A stretch of 64,000 nucleotides of DNA from UBA11704 sp964491805 (lineage in GTDB: Bacteria; Patescibacteriota; Minisyncoccia; Phycocordibacterales; UBA5272), in contig CAZBGU010000001.1 in the NCBI GenBank assembly GCA_964491805.1, positions 103,232 through 167,231 on the forward strand, read 5' to 3'. The position numbers and the translations under genes were made by a program. A model generated the notes under the pieces. That model searched no databases. It was not told the origin of the DNA and saw nothing but the letters and a program-made list of their open reading frames with translations. Position 1 is the stretch's first letter; each line of letters opens with the position of its first letter. Positions 8,584-17,900 of the stretch are shown here, piece by piece.

Positions 8584-9720
8584 ATGCAACATGACTATAA
8601 CATTGAGGCACTAGAGCTTCATAAAGTCCATCATGGGAAAATTGGCACTGAAACAAAAGTGCCACTTGTTAATAAAGAAGATTTAGCACGAGCGTACACC
8701 CCAGGTGTTGCGGAAGTGTGTCGTGAAATAGCTCGTGACAGTGAGCTTGCTCGTGAGTATACTCTTAAGCGAAATACCGTTGCGATAATTTCTGACGGGT
8801 CAGCGATACTTGGCCTAGGTAACTTAGGCGCGCTTGCTGCTATTCCTGTTATGGAAGGGAAGGCCGCAATATTGAAATCATTTGCAGGAGTTGATGCATT
8901 TCCTATTTGTCTTGATACACAAGATACAGAAGAAATAATTAAAGCAGTGAAGCAGATTGCTCCAGTTTTTGGTGCCATTAACTTGGAGGATATTGCTGCA
9001 CCAAGGTGCTTTGAAATTGAAGAGCGATTACGTAAAGAGCTTCCTATTCCGGTAATGCACGATGATCAGTGGGGGACAGCGACTGTGGTACTTGCTGGTG
9101 TTATCAATTCACTTACTCTCCTTACTCTTAAAAAAGAGGACACCAAAGTCGTGGTAAACGGTGTTGGGTCTGCTGGTGTTGCTGTGTCTCGTCTCCTGCT
9201 TGCATATGGTATTAAGGATATTCTTTTCTGTGATAGTAAAGGGATCATTCATGATAAGCGTGACGATCTTACAAAAGAAAAGAAAGAACTTATTGCTCTA
9301 AGTGTTGCGGAGTCATATGAAGGTACACTTGCTGACGCGATGAAGGGGAGACATATATTTATTGGATTATCTAAACCTGGTACTGTTACTCAAGATATGG
9401 TGAGAAGCATGGCAGAACGTCCAGTGGTACTTTCGCTTGCAAATCCTGTACCAGAAATTATGCCAGAAGAAGCTCGTGCTGCCGGAGCGTACATTATTGC
9501 AACAGGAAGAAGCGATTACCCTAATCAACTCAATAACTCACTTATCTTCCCCGGACTCTTTAAAGGTGTCCTTACTAAGAATGTGAGGCAGTTTAAAATA
9601 GAGATGTTTATGCAAGCAGCTACAGCACTTGCATCTCATGTAGAAGATGTATCTCCGGATACTATTTTACCAACAATGTTTGACAAGGATCTTGTTGATG
9701 TGATTGCGAGGACGGTGTAA
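8584..9720 (+). CDS. NAD(P)-dependent malic enzyme (oxaloacetate-decarboxylating)
   Basis: This enzyme converts malate to pyruvate and CO2 while reducing NAD(P)+. The 378-residue form is the short bacterial type without a phosphotransacetylase tail. Conserved stretches are YTPGVAEVC, SDGSAILGLGN, GKAAILKSFAG, the Asp-rich LEDIAAPRCF and MHDDQWGTA, and the dinucleotide-binding VNGVGSAGVA. The start was chosen from the adjacent -10 box and because alignable sequence begins with HDYNIEAL. It may supply pyruvate and reducing power in an organism with no TCA cycle genes visible here. The reduced cofactor could feed the oxidoreductase at 12986, which is speculation. Confidence 0.93.
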   Translation: MQHDYNIEALELHKVHHGKIGTETKVPLVNKEDLARAYTPGVAEVCREIARDSELAREYTLKRNTVAIISDGSAILGLGNLGALAAIPVMEGKAAILKSFAGVDAFPICLDTQDTEEIIKAVKQIAPVFGAINLEDIAAPRCFEIEERLRKELPIPVMHDDQWGTATVVLAGVINSLTLLTLKKEDTKVVVNGVGSAGVAVSRLLLAYGIKDILFCDSKGIIHDKRDDLTKEKKELIALSVAESYEGTLADAMKGRHIFIGLSKPGTVTQDMVRSMAERPVVLSLANPVPEIMPEEARAAGAYIIATGRSDYPNQLNNSLIFPGLFKGVLTKNVRQFKIEMFMQAATALASHVEDVSPDTILPTMFDKDLVDVIARTV

Positions 9721-9746
9721 GTGTGTGTTTGTGTAAGAGAGGAAGC

Positions 9747-9770
9747 AGACCCCGCCAGATGGCGGGGTCT
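9747..9770 (-). terminator. GC-rich terminator hairpin of the HD-domain gene
   Basis: AGACCCCGCC (9747-9756) and GGCGGGGTCT (9761-9770) form a perfect 10-pair stem with a four-base loop. The stem overlaps the stop codon of the minus-strand gene. There is no long T run, so efficiency is uncertain. Confidence 0.55.
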
Positions 9771-10494
9771 ATTGCAGATGCGGGGCAAGAGCCACATCAA
9801 GCCTGTGCTTAAGCAGTAGGTGAAGATTGAGCATTGAATGCTTCTTGATAGTCCTCTTTTCCCAGAGCTTTTCCAGGGTGTTTTTCAGTTTCCTTTCGAT
9901 GACAGGGAACCAGAGGAGTGTTTCAGACACTTTTCTCTCAACATCTTCTTTCTTAAGCGCTGAAAATGTTCTCGCGTTATGGATACGGTCCGCATACTTG
10001 ATCGCGAGCACTCTCCAGAGGATGGTTAGGTCCGGTTCAGAGAGCAACCGTCTCCACTGCATCTCCTTAGCCTCTCCTTCCTTCTTGGAGAGAAGCTCTA
10101 CAATTCGCGACACCATTGCACCGTACTTTTTTTGTATAAGTTTTTGTACGGCAGTCTTGTTCTCTGTATGCTTGGTGTCTTCGATTGTGTCGTGCAGTAT
10201 TGCTGCACAAAGGGACTTGAAGTCGCGTACTTTAACCTCAATGAGGATGCACGCTACTTCAAGGAGATGAATGATGTACGGGGTTACTCCGTCCTTTCTG
10301 TACTGACCTTTGTGGATCGTGGATGAGTCGATGATTGATTCAGCGAGCTTTCGTTGCTGATTGATCACGAGACAGCTCCTTGCGGTTCTTATTATTTTTT
10401 GTAGCAACTTTCTCGCAAGTTTCCTATCTTCTTCGACTCGAAATGGAGTGTCGGCAGCAATCGCAGCCAACAGATTGGCTACGGTTGCTTCCAT
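9769..10494 (-). CDS. HD-domain protein related to the RelA/SpoT hydrolase domain
   Basis: This 241-residue protein has the HD metal-dependent phosphohydrolase pattern: a His in the IIHLLEVA helix, AAILHDTIEDT with the His-Asp pair, and a late KYADRIHNARTF containing the last conserved Asp. That arrangement matches the (p)ppGpp hydrolase domain of RelA/SpoT proteins. No synthetase, TGS or ACT domain is present, so it resembles a small alarmone hydrolase. Substrate assignment is inference. It has an AAAGAGG ribosome-binding site 6 bases before the ATG and a private hairpin at its stop, unlike the leaderless neighbours. Confidence 0.7.
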   Translation of the reverse strand: MEATVANLLAAIAADTPFRVEEDRKLARKLLQKIIRTARSCLVINQQRKLAESIIDSSTIHKGQYRKDGVTPYIIHLLEVACILIEVKVRDFKSLCAAILHDTIEDTKHTENKTAVQKLIQKKYGAMVSRIVELLSKKEGEAKEMQWRRLLSEPDLTILWRVLAIKYADRIHNARTFSALKKEDVERKVSETLLWFPVIERKLKNTLEKLWEKRTIKKHSMLNLHLLLKHRLDVALAPHLQ

Positions 10495-10649
10495 GACATG
10501 CCTCTTTGGTTGGTGAAGGTGCTATTTATCGTGAACACTACCGTAAAAAGTCTATTCTGTCTATAAACTGTTATATTTAGAGGAATAGTTACAGCACAAC
10601 AAAAAACACCTAATTTCACCGTGTTAGACGTGTATGGTAGTATGTCACT

Positions 10650-11870
10650 ATGTCATTTTCATTTGATATTATCGCAAAGTCTAAGGAAGCCCCGCTCGCA
10701 CGAGCAGGTATTATTCATACACCGCACGGCGATGTAGAGACCCCAGCATTTATCACTGTTGGAACTAAAGCAACAGTTAAATCTCTTACTGTTGAGCAAA
10801 TAAAAGAGTATGTCGGAACACAATGCGTACTCGCTAACACATATCATCTCTATCTTGAGCCTGGTGATGAGTTGGTTGCACGCCACGGAGGATTTGCAGA
10901 GATGATGCAGTGGAAGGGGCCAACATTTACAGATTCGGGTGGGTTTCAAGTATTTTCATTAGGTCAAGCACTTGGCCATGGTGTGAGCAAGATTGCAACG
11001 AGTGAAGAGATTAGTAAGCGTGAGACAGTTGAGATAAAGAACGAGAAGGTTCATGAGAAGATGGCGAAGATTGATGATGATGGTGTAACGTTCAAGTCAG
11101 TGATCGATGGTAGTGAGCACAGATTCACACCAGAGCGAAGTATGCAGATACAGCACAATCTTGGTGCCGATATGTTTTTTGCGTTCGACGAGTGTACGTC
11201 GCCACTTGCGCCAGTGGAATATCAGAAGAAAGCAATTGCTCGCACTCATGCATGGGCAGCACGTTCACTTGCTGAACATAAACGTTTAGGTAAAAGTGAA
11301 GCAACAGGGGAAATGCAAGCACTCTTTGGTGTTGTACAAGGAGGTGCATATGAAGAGCTTCGTAAGGAGTCTGCATCTGTGCTCGGTGCTATGGACTTTG
11401 ATGGATATGGTATAGGTGGAAGTTTCACAAAAGAGGATATGGCAACAGCTGTAAGATGGGTAAATGAAATTCTTCCAGAAGGAAAACCTCGACACCTGCT
11501 TGGTATTGGTGAACCTATTGACATCTTGCTTGGGATAGAAAATGGTGTTGATACATTCGATTGTGTTGCACCTACTCGCATCGCACGTAACGGCGCACTC
11601 TATACACGTGATGGTCGTATTAATATTACTAACGCAAAGTACAAAAATGATATGTCGCCGATCTCAGACGATGTGAGTTGGTACACACACAGATATACAA
11701 AGGCATACCTTTCACATCTCTTTCGATCAGATGAGATGCTAGCAGCGACACTCGCATCGATTCATAATCTTAAGTTCCTGACAACGCTGTGCGAAGAATC
11801 AAGAAGACATCTAATTGCTGGAACATTCTTAGAATTTAAGGAGGCATTTGTTAAACGTTACTACAAGTAA
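10650..11870 (+). CDS. tgt: tRNA-guanine transglycosylase (Tgt) lacking the zinc cysteines
   Basis: Tgt exchanges guanine-34 of certain tRNAs for a queuine precursor. TDSGGFQVF holds the first active-site Asp, FDECTSP follows, and FDCVAPTRIARNG holds the nucleophilic Asp. At 406 residues it is about 30 longer than E. coli Tgt, with an extra charged stretch near residues 110-135. In bacterial Tgt a C-x-C-x2-C-x~25-H zinc site follows the nucleophile. Here the aligned stretch reads SDDVSWYTHRYTKAYL, so all three cysteines are replaced while the late His (IHNLKF) remains. The enzyme may be structurally adapted or may have shifted function. The start follows a TATGGT-like box by about 10 bases. 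Confidence 0.88.
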   Translation: MSFSFDIIAKSKEAPLARAGIIHTPHGDVETPAFITVGTKATVKSLTVEQIKEYVGTQCVLANTYHLYLEPGDELVARHGGFAEMMQWKGPTFTDSGGFQVFSLGQALGHGVSKIATSEEISKRETVEIKNEKVHEKMAKIDDDGVTFKSVIDGSEHRFTPERSMQIQHNLGADMFFAFDECTSPLAPVEYQKKAIARTHAWAARSLAEHKRLGKSEATGEMQALFGVVQGGAYEELRKESASVLGAMDFDGYGIGGSFTKEDMATAVRWVNEILPEGKPRHLLGIGEPIDILLGIENGVDTFDCVAPTRIARNGALYTRDGRINITNAKYKNDMSPISDDVSWYTHRYTKAYLSHLFRSDEMLAATLASIHNLKFLTTLCEESRRHLIAGTFLEFKEAFVKRYYK

Positions 11871-11941
11871 AAGTAGTAAGGGGGTACATTGGCAAGTAGT
11901 ATTGTCTTTTATGTAGTAATGAGATGGGAACAAAAAGAAAG

Positions 11942-11984
11942 AGCGAGTAGATCGTTTCAGCGTGATGCCTTGGATCTGCTCGCT
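11942..11984 (-). terminator. Possible terminator hairpin downstream of the 133-residue membrane protein gene
   Basis: The arms 11942-11953 and 11973-11984 form a 12-base near-perfect inverted repeat with one imperfect position. Read on the minus strand it is followed by the T-rich CTCTTTCTTTTTG, which suits termination of the gene at 12006-12407. On the plus strand no T run follows, so it is less likely to serve tgt. Confidence 0.4.
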
Positions 11985-12005
11985 ACATTCGTGGGGCGTC
12001 AACAT

Positions 12006-12407
12006 TCACTCGTCGTTGTCATCATCGCATGTAGCGATGACAGGCGACGGAGTTCTTTCAGGGCGTTCGCTGGGAACGGTGATTCTTGAAGATTTTGTCA
12101 CGGCTTGCTCATGGGTATGTTGTGGTTTGCGTGCAAAGAAAGCCACGACTAGAAGTACGACGATAACCGCAAGTCCTTTCAGCCAAGAAGGCGATCTTCT
12201 TCGTTTCAAGAAAAGGGATCTTGGTTTACTTCGCGTGCGCTTCCATGCCCATACACCGCCAACAACCATGAGAGTCGTTGATATGGTTCCTTTGATCACA
12301 AAGAACCAGAATGTTGCCACTGGGCCAGTCATGATACCTTTGTAGTACAACGTAAAGAACGTTGCCACAAGGAGGATGGTAACAACCATAGCTACTCGCT
12401 TCTTCAC
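12006..12407 (-). CDS. Small basic membrane protein, unknown function
   Basis: The 133-residue protein starts at GTG 12407 with an AAGGAGA ribosome-binding site 5 bases upstream. That supports this strand over overlapping open frames on the plus strand. It has three hydrophobic segments (about residues 5-22, 30-50 and 78-92) separated by a strongly basic loop rich in Arg and Lys. The C-terminus is acidic and ends in DDDNDE. No family is recognised. Like other cassette-style genes here it stands alone, has a clear Shine-Dalgarno sequence and has a hairpin downstream. Confidence 0.55.
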   Translation of the reverse strand: MKKRVAMVVTILLVATFFTLYYKGIMTGPVATFWFFVIKGTISTTLMVVGGVWAWKRTRSKPRSLFLKRRRSPSWLKGLAVIVVLLVVAFFARKPQHTHEQAVTKSSRITVPSERPERTPSPVIATCDDDNDE

Positions 12408-12542
12408 AGACTTCTCCTTGTGGTTTGTGGTAGGTTGAGTCCCATCGTATCTTTTTTATTGATAGCGGTCAAATTAGCAGCTCTAATGTGTTGTGGGTGG
12501 CTCTACCATTTTGGATGTTTTTGTGTGGTAAACTCTGTAGTA

Positions 12543-12965
12543 ATGAACCTTCGCGGACTACTACAAAAAATGAGCATAGATCGTCTTGCATCATATGTTG
12601 TACCAATTAATCGGTACACAATATACGTACTTACTATTTTTATTTGGGCCCCACATGGTGCTAAGGAGTGCGTTACTGTTTGTAATGGTCCCAATTTTGT
12701 TGCACCGATGATTTTTACTTTTTTGGCACCAAACTGGACGATGGACATGTCGTTACATGGATGGGTAATGCAACTACTGTTTTCTCCTCCAATTTTTTTG
12801 CTTGTTTATGCAATCTTTCGTTTTGCAAAAAAGAAGTGGGGAATATTCCTCGAAGTGTACATTGTGAGATGGACAATCGTGTGGTATGGGGTGCTTGCAT
12901 ATTATAATTTTGTATTTTGGTATGGACCTCTTCGTCAATTTGTCTTTCCACTATTTGTTTTTTAA
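12543..12965 (+). CDS. Membrane protein upstream of the b-haem oxidoreductase
   Basis: The 140-residue frame from ATG 12543 contains three to four hydrophobic helices rich in Phe, Trp and Tyr, with no recognised domain. A TAAACT box lies a few bases before the ATG. Only 20 bases separate its stop from the ferric-reductase-like gene. It may therefore be the first gene of the cytochrome b5 locus and an accessory or assembly subunit, which is inferred from position only. Two cysteines (KECVTVC) sit at the end of the first helix. The open frame continues upstream to 12420, but the box favours the later start. Confidence 0.5.
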   Translation: MNLRGLLQKMSIDRLASYVVPINRYTIYVLTIFIWAPHGAKECVTVCNGPNFVAPMIFTFLAPNWTMDMSLHGWVMQLLFSPPIFLLVYAIFRFAKKKWGIFLEVYIVRWTIVWYGVLAYYNFVFWYGPLRQFVFPLFVF

Positions 12966-12985
12966 GACACTATACATATACACTT

Positions 12986-14314
12986 ATGACTATTCCACAC
13001 AAAATTTCTAGAATGTTGTGGGTTCCTGCCCTCTCGGTGGTTATAGGGGTGCCGGTGCTTTCATGGCTACTTCATGCTTCCTTCGCGAGTAGCTTATCTT
13101 CATCATATTTTTTTCTTACACAAGTTGGGCAAATAACGGGAATCATCGGAGCTCAACTTTTTGCTTTCACACTAGTGCTAAGTGCTCGTATTAAAGTAGT
13201 AGAGTATATCTTCGGTGGTCTCGATAAACTCTATGTAATACATCACCGTACAGGTGTTATATCGTTTGTCTTGCTTGCTATTCATCCGATTATTCTCGCA
13301 TTTCGCTATCTCGACGATGGGTTGGAAGGCGTCATGAATTTTCTTGTTCCTGTTAACAACACTCTTCCTAGAGATTTTGGTATTTATGCAGTTATTATCA
13401 TGCTGCTGCTTTTATTTGTAACATTTTATGGATCGATCTTTTCGTACCGGTCACTTAAGAATGCACATCGCTTTATGGGGGCTGCATTTTTTTTGGGAAC
13501 ACTTCATATTTTTTTGATACCAAGTTCAATGAGTGATGATATTGCTCTCAAGATTTCATGCCTTGGCATGGCGGTAGTTGGGTGCCTTGCTTTTGTCTAT
13601 AGAACATTGCTGGGGGCATACGTGGTAACACGGTACGACTATAATGTTAGCTCCGTGAATGATATAGGGCAGGGGGTCGTCGAAGTAACACTCAGCCCTC
13701 ATAAAGAAATAATGGAACATCTTCCTGGTCAATTCGCAATGCTTTCTCTTACCCATTCAAAAGTAGTCCCTGACGAAGAACATCCTTTTACAATTAGTTC
13801 CAAGAGAGATAATGGAGAGATACGTTTTTCGATAAAAGCACTTGGTGATTATACGAGCCTTCTCTCTGGCGTTACTGTTGGTACAAAGGCAACCGTAGAA
13901 GGGCCATATGGTGAGTTCTACTATGGATATGGGTCAAAGACACAAGTCTGGGTTGCGGGTGGAATTGGGGTTACACCGTTTGTGAGTATGGCTGAGGCAC
14001 TCCTTAAAGAGGAGAGTATTGCGTATACTATTGATTTCTACTATTCTGTTCGTTCGGATAAGGATGGAGCATATAAGGATTTGTTTGCAAGGTTAGCAAA
14101 AAAGCATCCAAGCTTCACATTTCACTTTATGCCAAGTGATACGTCTGGGTATATAACGGGGGAAGTTCTCCTGAAAGAGATTGGTGATATTAAGAAGCGG
14201 GATATCTTTGTTTGCGGCCCACCACCAATGATGGCCGCACTGACTGAATCACTCGTGTCTCTTGGTGTGTCGAAGCGATATATTCATTCTGAGTGTTTCT
14301 CATTATTAAAATAA
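12986..14314 (+). CDS. Ferric-reductase/NADPH-oxidase-type transmembrane flavocytochrome
   Basis: This 442-residue membrane protein should pass electrons from cytosolic NAD(P)H through FAD to b-haems in the membrane. Six or so helices fill the first 210 residues. Histidines at 86/87 and 100 in one helix, and 161 and 174 in another, have the 13-residue spacing of bis-His haem pairs in the ferric reductase/NOX family. The flavin domain has HPFTIS. The nucleotide domain has GGIGVTPFVSM and a terminal VCGPPPMM, with the CF-aromatic end type. ATG 12986 is chosen over an upstream frame because a TATAC-type box precedes it. Four bases separate it from the b5-domain gene, a likely redox partner. Confidence 0.88.
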   Translation: MTIPHKISRMLWVPALSVVIGVPVLSWLLHASFASSLSSSYFFLTQVGQITGIIGAQLFAFTLVLSARIKVVEYIFGGLDKLYVIHHRTGVISFVLLAIHPIILAFRYLDDGLEGVMNFLVPVNNTLPRDFGIYAVIIMLLLLFVTFYGSIFSYRSLKNAHRFMGAAFFLGTLHIFLIPSSMSDDIALKISCLGMAVVGCLAFVYRTLLGAYVVTRYDYNVSSVNDIGQGVVEVTLSPHKEIMEHLPGQFAMLSLTHSKVVPDEEHPFTISSKRDNGEIRFSIKALGDYTSLLSGVTVGTKATVEGPYGEFYYGYGSKTQVWVAGGIGVTPFVSMAEALLKEESIAYTIDFYYSVRSDKDGAYKDLFARLAKKHPSFTFHFMPSDTSGYITGEVLLKEIGDIKKRDIFVCGPPPMMAALTESLVSLGVSKRYIHSECFSLLK

Positions 14315-14318
14315 GATC

Positions 14319-14879
14319 ATGACAATGAAAAACTTTTTTACATTATTCTCATTTTTGTTTCTAGGTGTTGTTGTTGCAATCTTGGTTGCTGGTTATATAA
14401 GTAAAGACAACCGATTGGCGCGTGAAGCTTACAGCAAAAAAACACAAGAACAGTTGATTCAGATAGCATCTTCAGTTGAGAGCTCTCAAAAACAAATAGA
14501 TTCTCTTGAAGAAAAGTTTAATGAGAGTCAGTCTGTACAGACCAGTACTACGGCAGGGTCGAAAAAGACAATAACCACAAAGTCTCAAACACCAAGTAAA
14601 GCAAAGCCCACAACACCTGGAACGAAATTAACGAGCGAACTTGTTGCTAAGCATTCAACTGCATCTGACTGTTGGATTATTGTTTCCCAGAAAGTGTACT
14701 CTGTTTCTTCATACATATCTGAGCATCCAGGAGGAAAGTCTGTAATTGTAAAAATGTGTGGAAAGGATGCGACTACTGTTTTTACCAGTAGAGGTGACAC
14801 GGGTGAACATTCTTCTACTGCGTGGCAGTTGCTAGGTCAGTTCTTGGTTGGTTCACTTGGTTCTACTGTTACATTGTAG
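14319..14879 (+). CDS. Membrane-anchored single cytochrome b5-domain protein
   Basis: The 186-residue protein has an N-terminal membrane helix (about residues 6-26), a short coiled-coil-like stretch, a Ser/Thr/Lys linker and one cytochrome b5 fold domain from about residue 106. Axial haem ligands are predicted to be His136 in EHPGGKS and the His in GEHSSTAW. Two cysteines (SDCWIIV and KMCGKD) are placed to form a disulfide, fitting an extracellular location. It follows the flavocytochrome by 4 bases and precedes the eight-domain protein by 24, so the three are likely coexpressed. It could be the first acceptor outside the membrane. Confidence 0.85.
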   Translation: MTMKNFFTLFSFLFLGVVVAILVAGYISKDNRLAREAYSKKTQEQLIQIASSVESSQKQIDSLEEKFNESQSVQTSTTAGSKKTITTKSQTPSKAKPTTPGTKLTSELVAKHSTASDCWIIVSQKVYSVSSYISEHPGGKSVIVKMCGKDATTVFTSRGDTGEHSSTAWQLLGQFLVGSLGSTVTL

Positions 14880-14903
14880 AAAATATATTTACTCGCATCG
14901 TAT

Positions 14904-17900
14904 ATGCCTTTACCGTATTTAGGAACAATCTTTCTCACATGGACAATTTTTGTTGGTGGGCTTACGTCTGTACTTGTTCATGTAGAGAATAGCAGGCTTT
15001 CTGAATCTGTATCGATAGTACCTCAGGTGTCTTCTCAAGAAAGGGAAGAAGCGAACGGAGGGGTTGATATTTCTTTCATTGCCAAAAAAGCTGAGAATCT
15101 TAAGCGTAGTATTGCAACATCACATATTGCGGAACGCTTTGCTTCGTCAGTTGATGGCACGTTAGGAGCACAAGAGGGGAGTGACTCAGCATCTTCATCG
15201 GCAAGTATTGTAGAAGTAGATGATGCTGAAAATTCAGTTGTCGGTAACCTTCTTGGTCTTTTTAGTAAGAAGTCAGATTATTCTCTTAAGGTAGATATTA
15301 TTGGAGATGGACATGTGATCTATTCGTCTGGTTCTATTTGTGGAGGTGTGTGTAGTGTTGCGTACCATGCAGACTCAGTGGCAACACTTATCGCAACCCC
15401 AGGTCCAGATAGTACGTTTGCTGGTTGGGGTGGTGCTTGCAAAGGTAAGGATGTTTGTACAGTAAAGATGAATGACAAACGTATAGTTAGTGCTACTTTT
15501 ACTAAGCTTCCTTCTTCAGAATTGAAAAACACGCTTCCGAAGCAACCTGTTGTTACGGAAGCTGAAGTTACAAGGCATGCAACACAGTCTGACTGTTGGA
15601 TTATTGTTTCTCAGAAAGTGTACGCAGTATCGAGCTACCTTTCTCTGCACCCAGGAGGAAAATCAGTCATTGTAAAAATGTGTGGCAAGGATGCGACCGC
15701 CGTCTTTACAGATAGAGGCGGGACTGGCGCCCACTCTCGTTCTGCTTGGTCGCTTCTTGGAACATTTATAGTTGGTGTGCTACCTTCATTTGATCAGACA
15801 AAGGTAAGTGCGGTCAAAGAATATACACCTGAAGATGTTGCAAGACATGCGTCACCGGCAGATTGTTGGATTTCTATTTTGGACAGTGTGTATTCTGTTT
15901 CGAGTTATATAGCTTTGCATCCCGGGGGTAGACTTAATATTGAAAGAGTCTGCGGTAAAGATGCCACTGAAGTTTTTAACAATCGTGATTCTACAGGCAC
16001 TCATTCAGCATACGCATGGTCACTTCTTAAAGCTTATCTTGTGGGAGCTCTTACAATTTCTGTTCCAACAGCAAGCATCTCTAATTCTGCATCAACTACA
16101 AAAGTAACAACTGTGTCTCCGGTTGGTAATTCGTCCGAATTTACACTTTCACAGATTGCAGCACATTCTACAAAGACAGATTGTTGGATAATCGTTTCTG
16201 ATAATATCTATTCAGTTGGAAGTTATATTGCAATGCACCCAGGAGGAACCTCTGTAATTACAAACCTCTGCGGTAAGGATGCTACAAATGGGTTCACTAC
16301 TCGAGGTGGAACTGGCGCACACTCTGGTTCAGCATGGACAATGCTTGGAAGTTATTTTGTTGGCGTTGTTGCGGGAACTGTTCCTGCACAGGTACAAGTT
16401 CCAAACACCCCTACATCGCCATCTGTCACACCAACTCCACCACCCAACGTTTCTTCAATAACGTATTCTCTTCTACAGGTTGCCGCACACGCTACACAGG
16501 CAGATTGTTGGATAATTGTCTCTAACAATATTTATTCAGTCTCTAGTTACATAACGATGCACCCAGGAGGTATGAATATCATCACTGGCCTATGTGGGAA
16601 AGATGCTACAAACGATTTCACAACCCGGGCGGGAACAGGTTCGCATTCTACGTATGCATGGGGATTGCTTGGCGGATATCTTATTGGAAGTGTTGGTGCT
16701 GCTTCGACGGTTATTCCTCCAACTCCTACACCGGCACCATCACCAACCCCCGCACCAACTCCTACACCGACAGCAACATTCACGCTTGCACAGATTGCTA
16801 CACATGCAACACAATCTGATTGTTGGATTGTGGTATCTAATAATATTTATTCAATCGGAAGCTACCTTGCAATGCATCCAGGTGGAATAGCTGTGATTAC
16901 CCCTTCATGTGGTAAGGAGGCAACCACTGCATTTACTACCAAGAATAAAGGCAGCTCACATTCAACGTATGCGTGGGGTCTCCTTGGTGGATATATTGTT
17001 GGGTCTGTCACTGGAACAACTCCAGCGCCAGTTCCTGCTCCTGTTCCAACACCGACACCAACCCCTACGCCAACACCAAGTGGTGGCCCATATACTGCAG
17101 CACAGATTGGCACACATGCTACACAATCTGATTGTTGGATAGTTATCGGAACGAATGTGTATTCTGTTGGTTCATATACATTATCACATCCGGGCGGAGT
17201 CTCTGCTATTACAAATCTTTGCGGAAAAGATGCAACTACTGCTTTTGCAACTAAAAATGGTCTCGGGGCACATTCATCATATGCACAATCTCTACTTGGT
17301 GGTTATCTTGTAGGCGCACTTTCTGGTCCGCCACCATCTTCAACACCAACACCTACACCAACATCAAGTACATACACTGCTACTCAGATTTCTTCGCACT
17401 CGTCTGTGTCAGATTGTTGGATAGTAATTGGAACGAATGTGTATTCAGTGGGAGCATATCTTACTCTTCATCCAGGAGGTGGGTATGCAATTAGTAAATA
17501 TTGTGGAAAGAATGCTACAACTGCTTTTGGTAATCGTGGAGGAACCGGAACGCACTCAGCTGCTGCAAACTTGGCACTTGGTGGATTCCTTATTGGAACT
17601 CTCTCTGGAACTGCTCCAGCATCTACACCGGTTAATCCTGCCCCATCGTTTGTGTACAACCAAACAGATGTTGCTGCACACTCATCACCATCAGACTGCT
17701 GGATCATCGTTAGTGGTTCTGTGTACTCAGTTGCACCGTATGTTTCTCTCCATCCGGGAGGAAGAACGAGAATCACGAACCTGTGCGGTAAGGATGCTAC
17801 AACATCGTTTAATAACGTTGGCCATTCAACAAAAGCAAAAGGCATTTTAGGTGGTCTGCTTATTGGGACGTATTCAGCTACAGTTTCCATTCCTCCATCG

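Noticed and set aside
11889..12345. Plus-strand proteins opposite the 133-residue membrane protein
   Set aside because: The open frames lack start signals, while the minus-strand gene has AAGGAGA, a GTG start and a coherent membrane topology.
16720..17370. CRISPR-like or satellite repeats
   Set aside because: The CCAAC-type repeats are in frame and encode Pro/Thr linkers between b5 domains. Spacing and unit length do not fit a CRISPR array.
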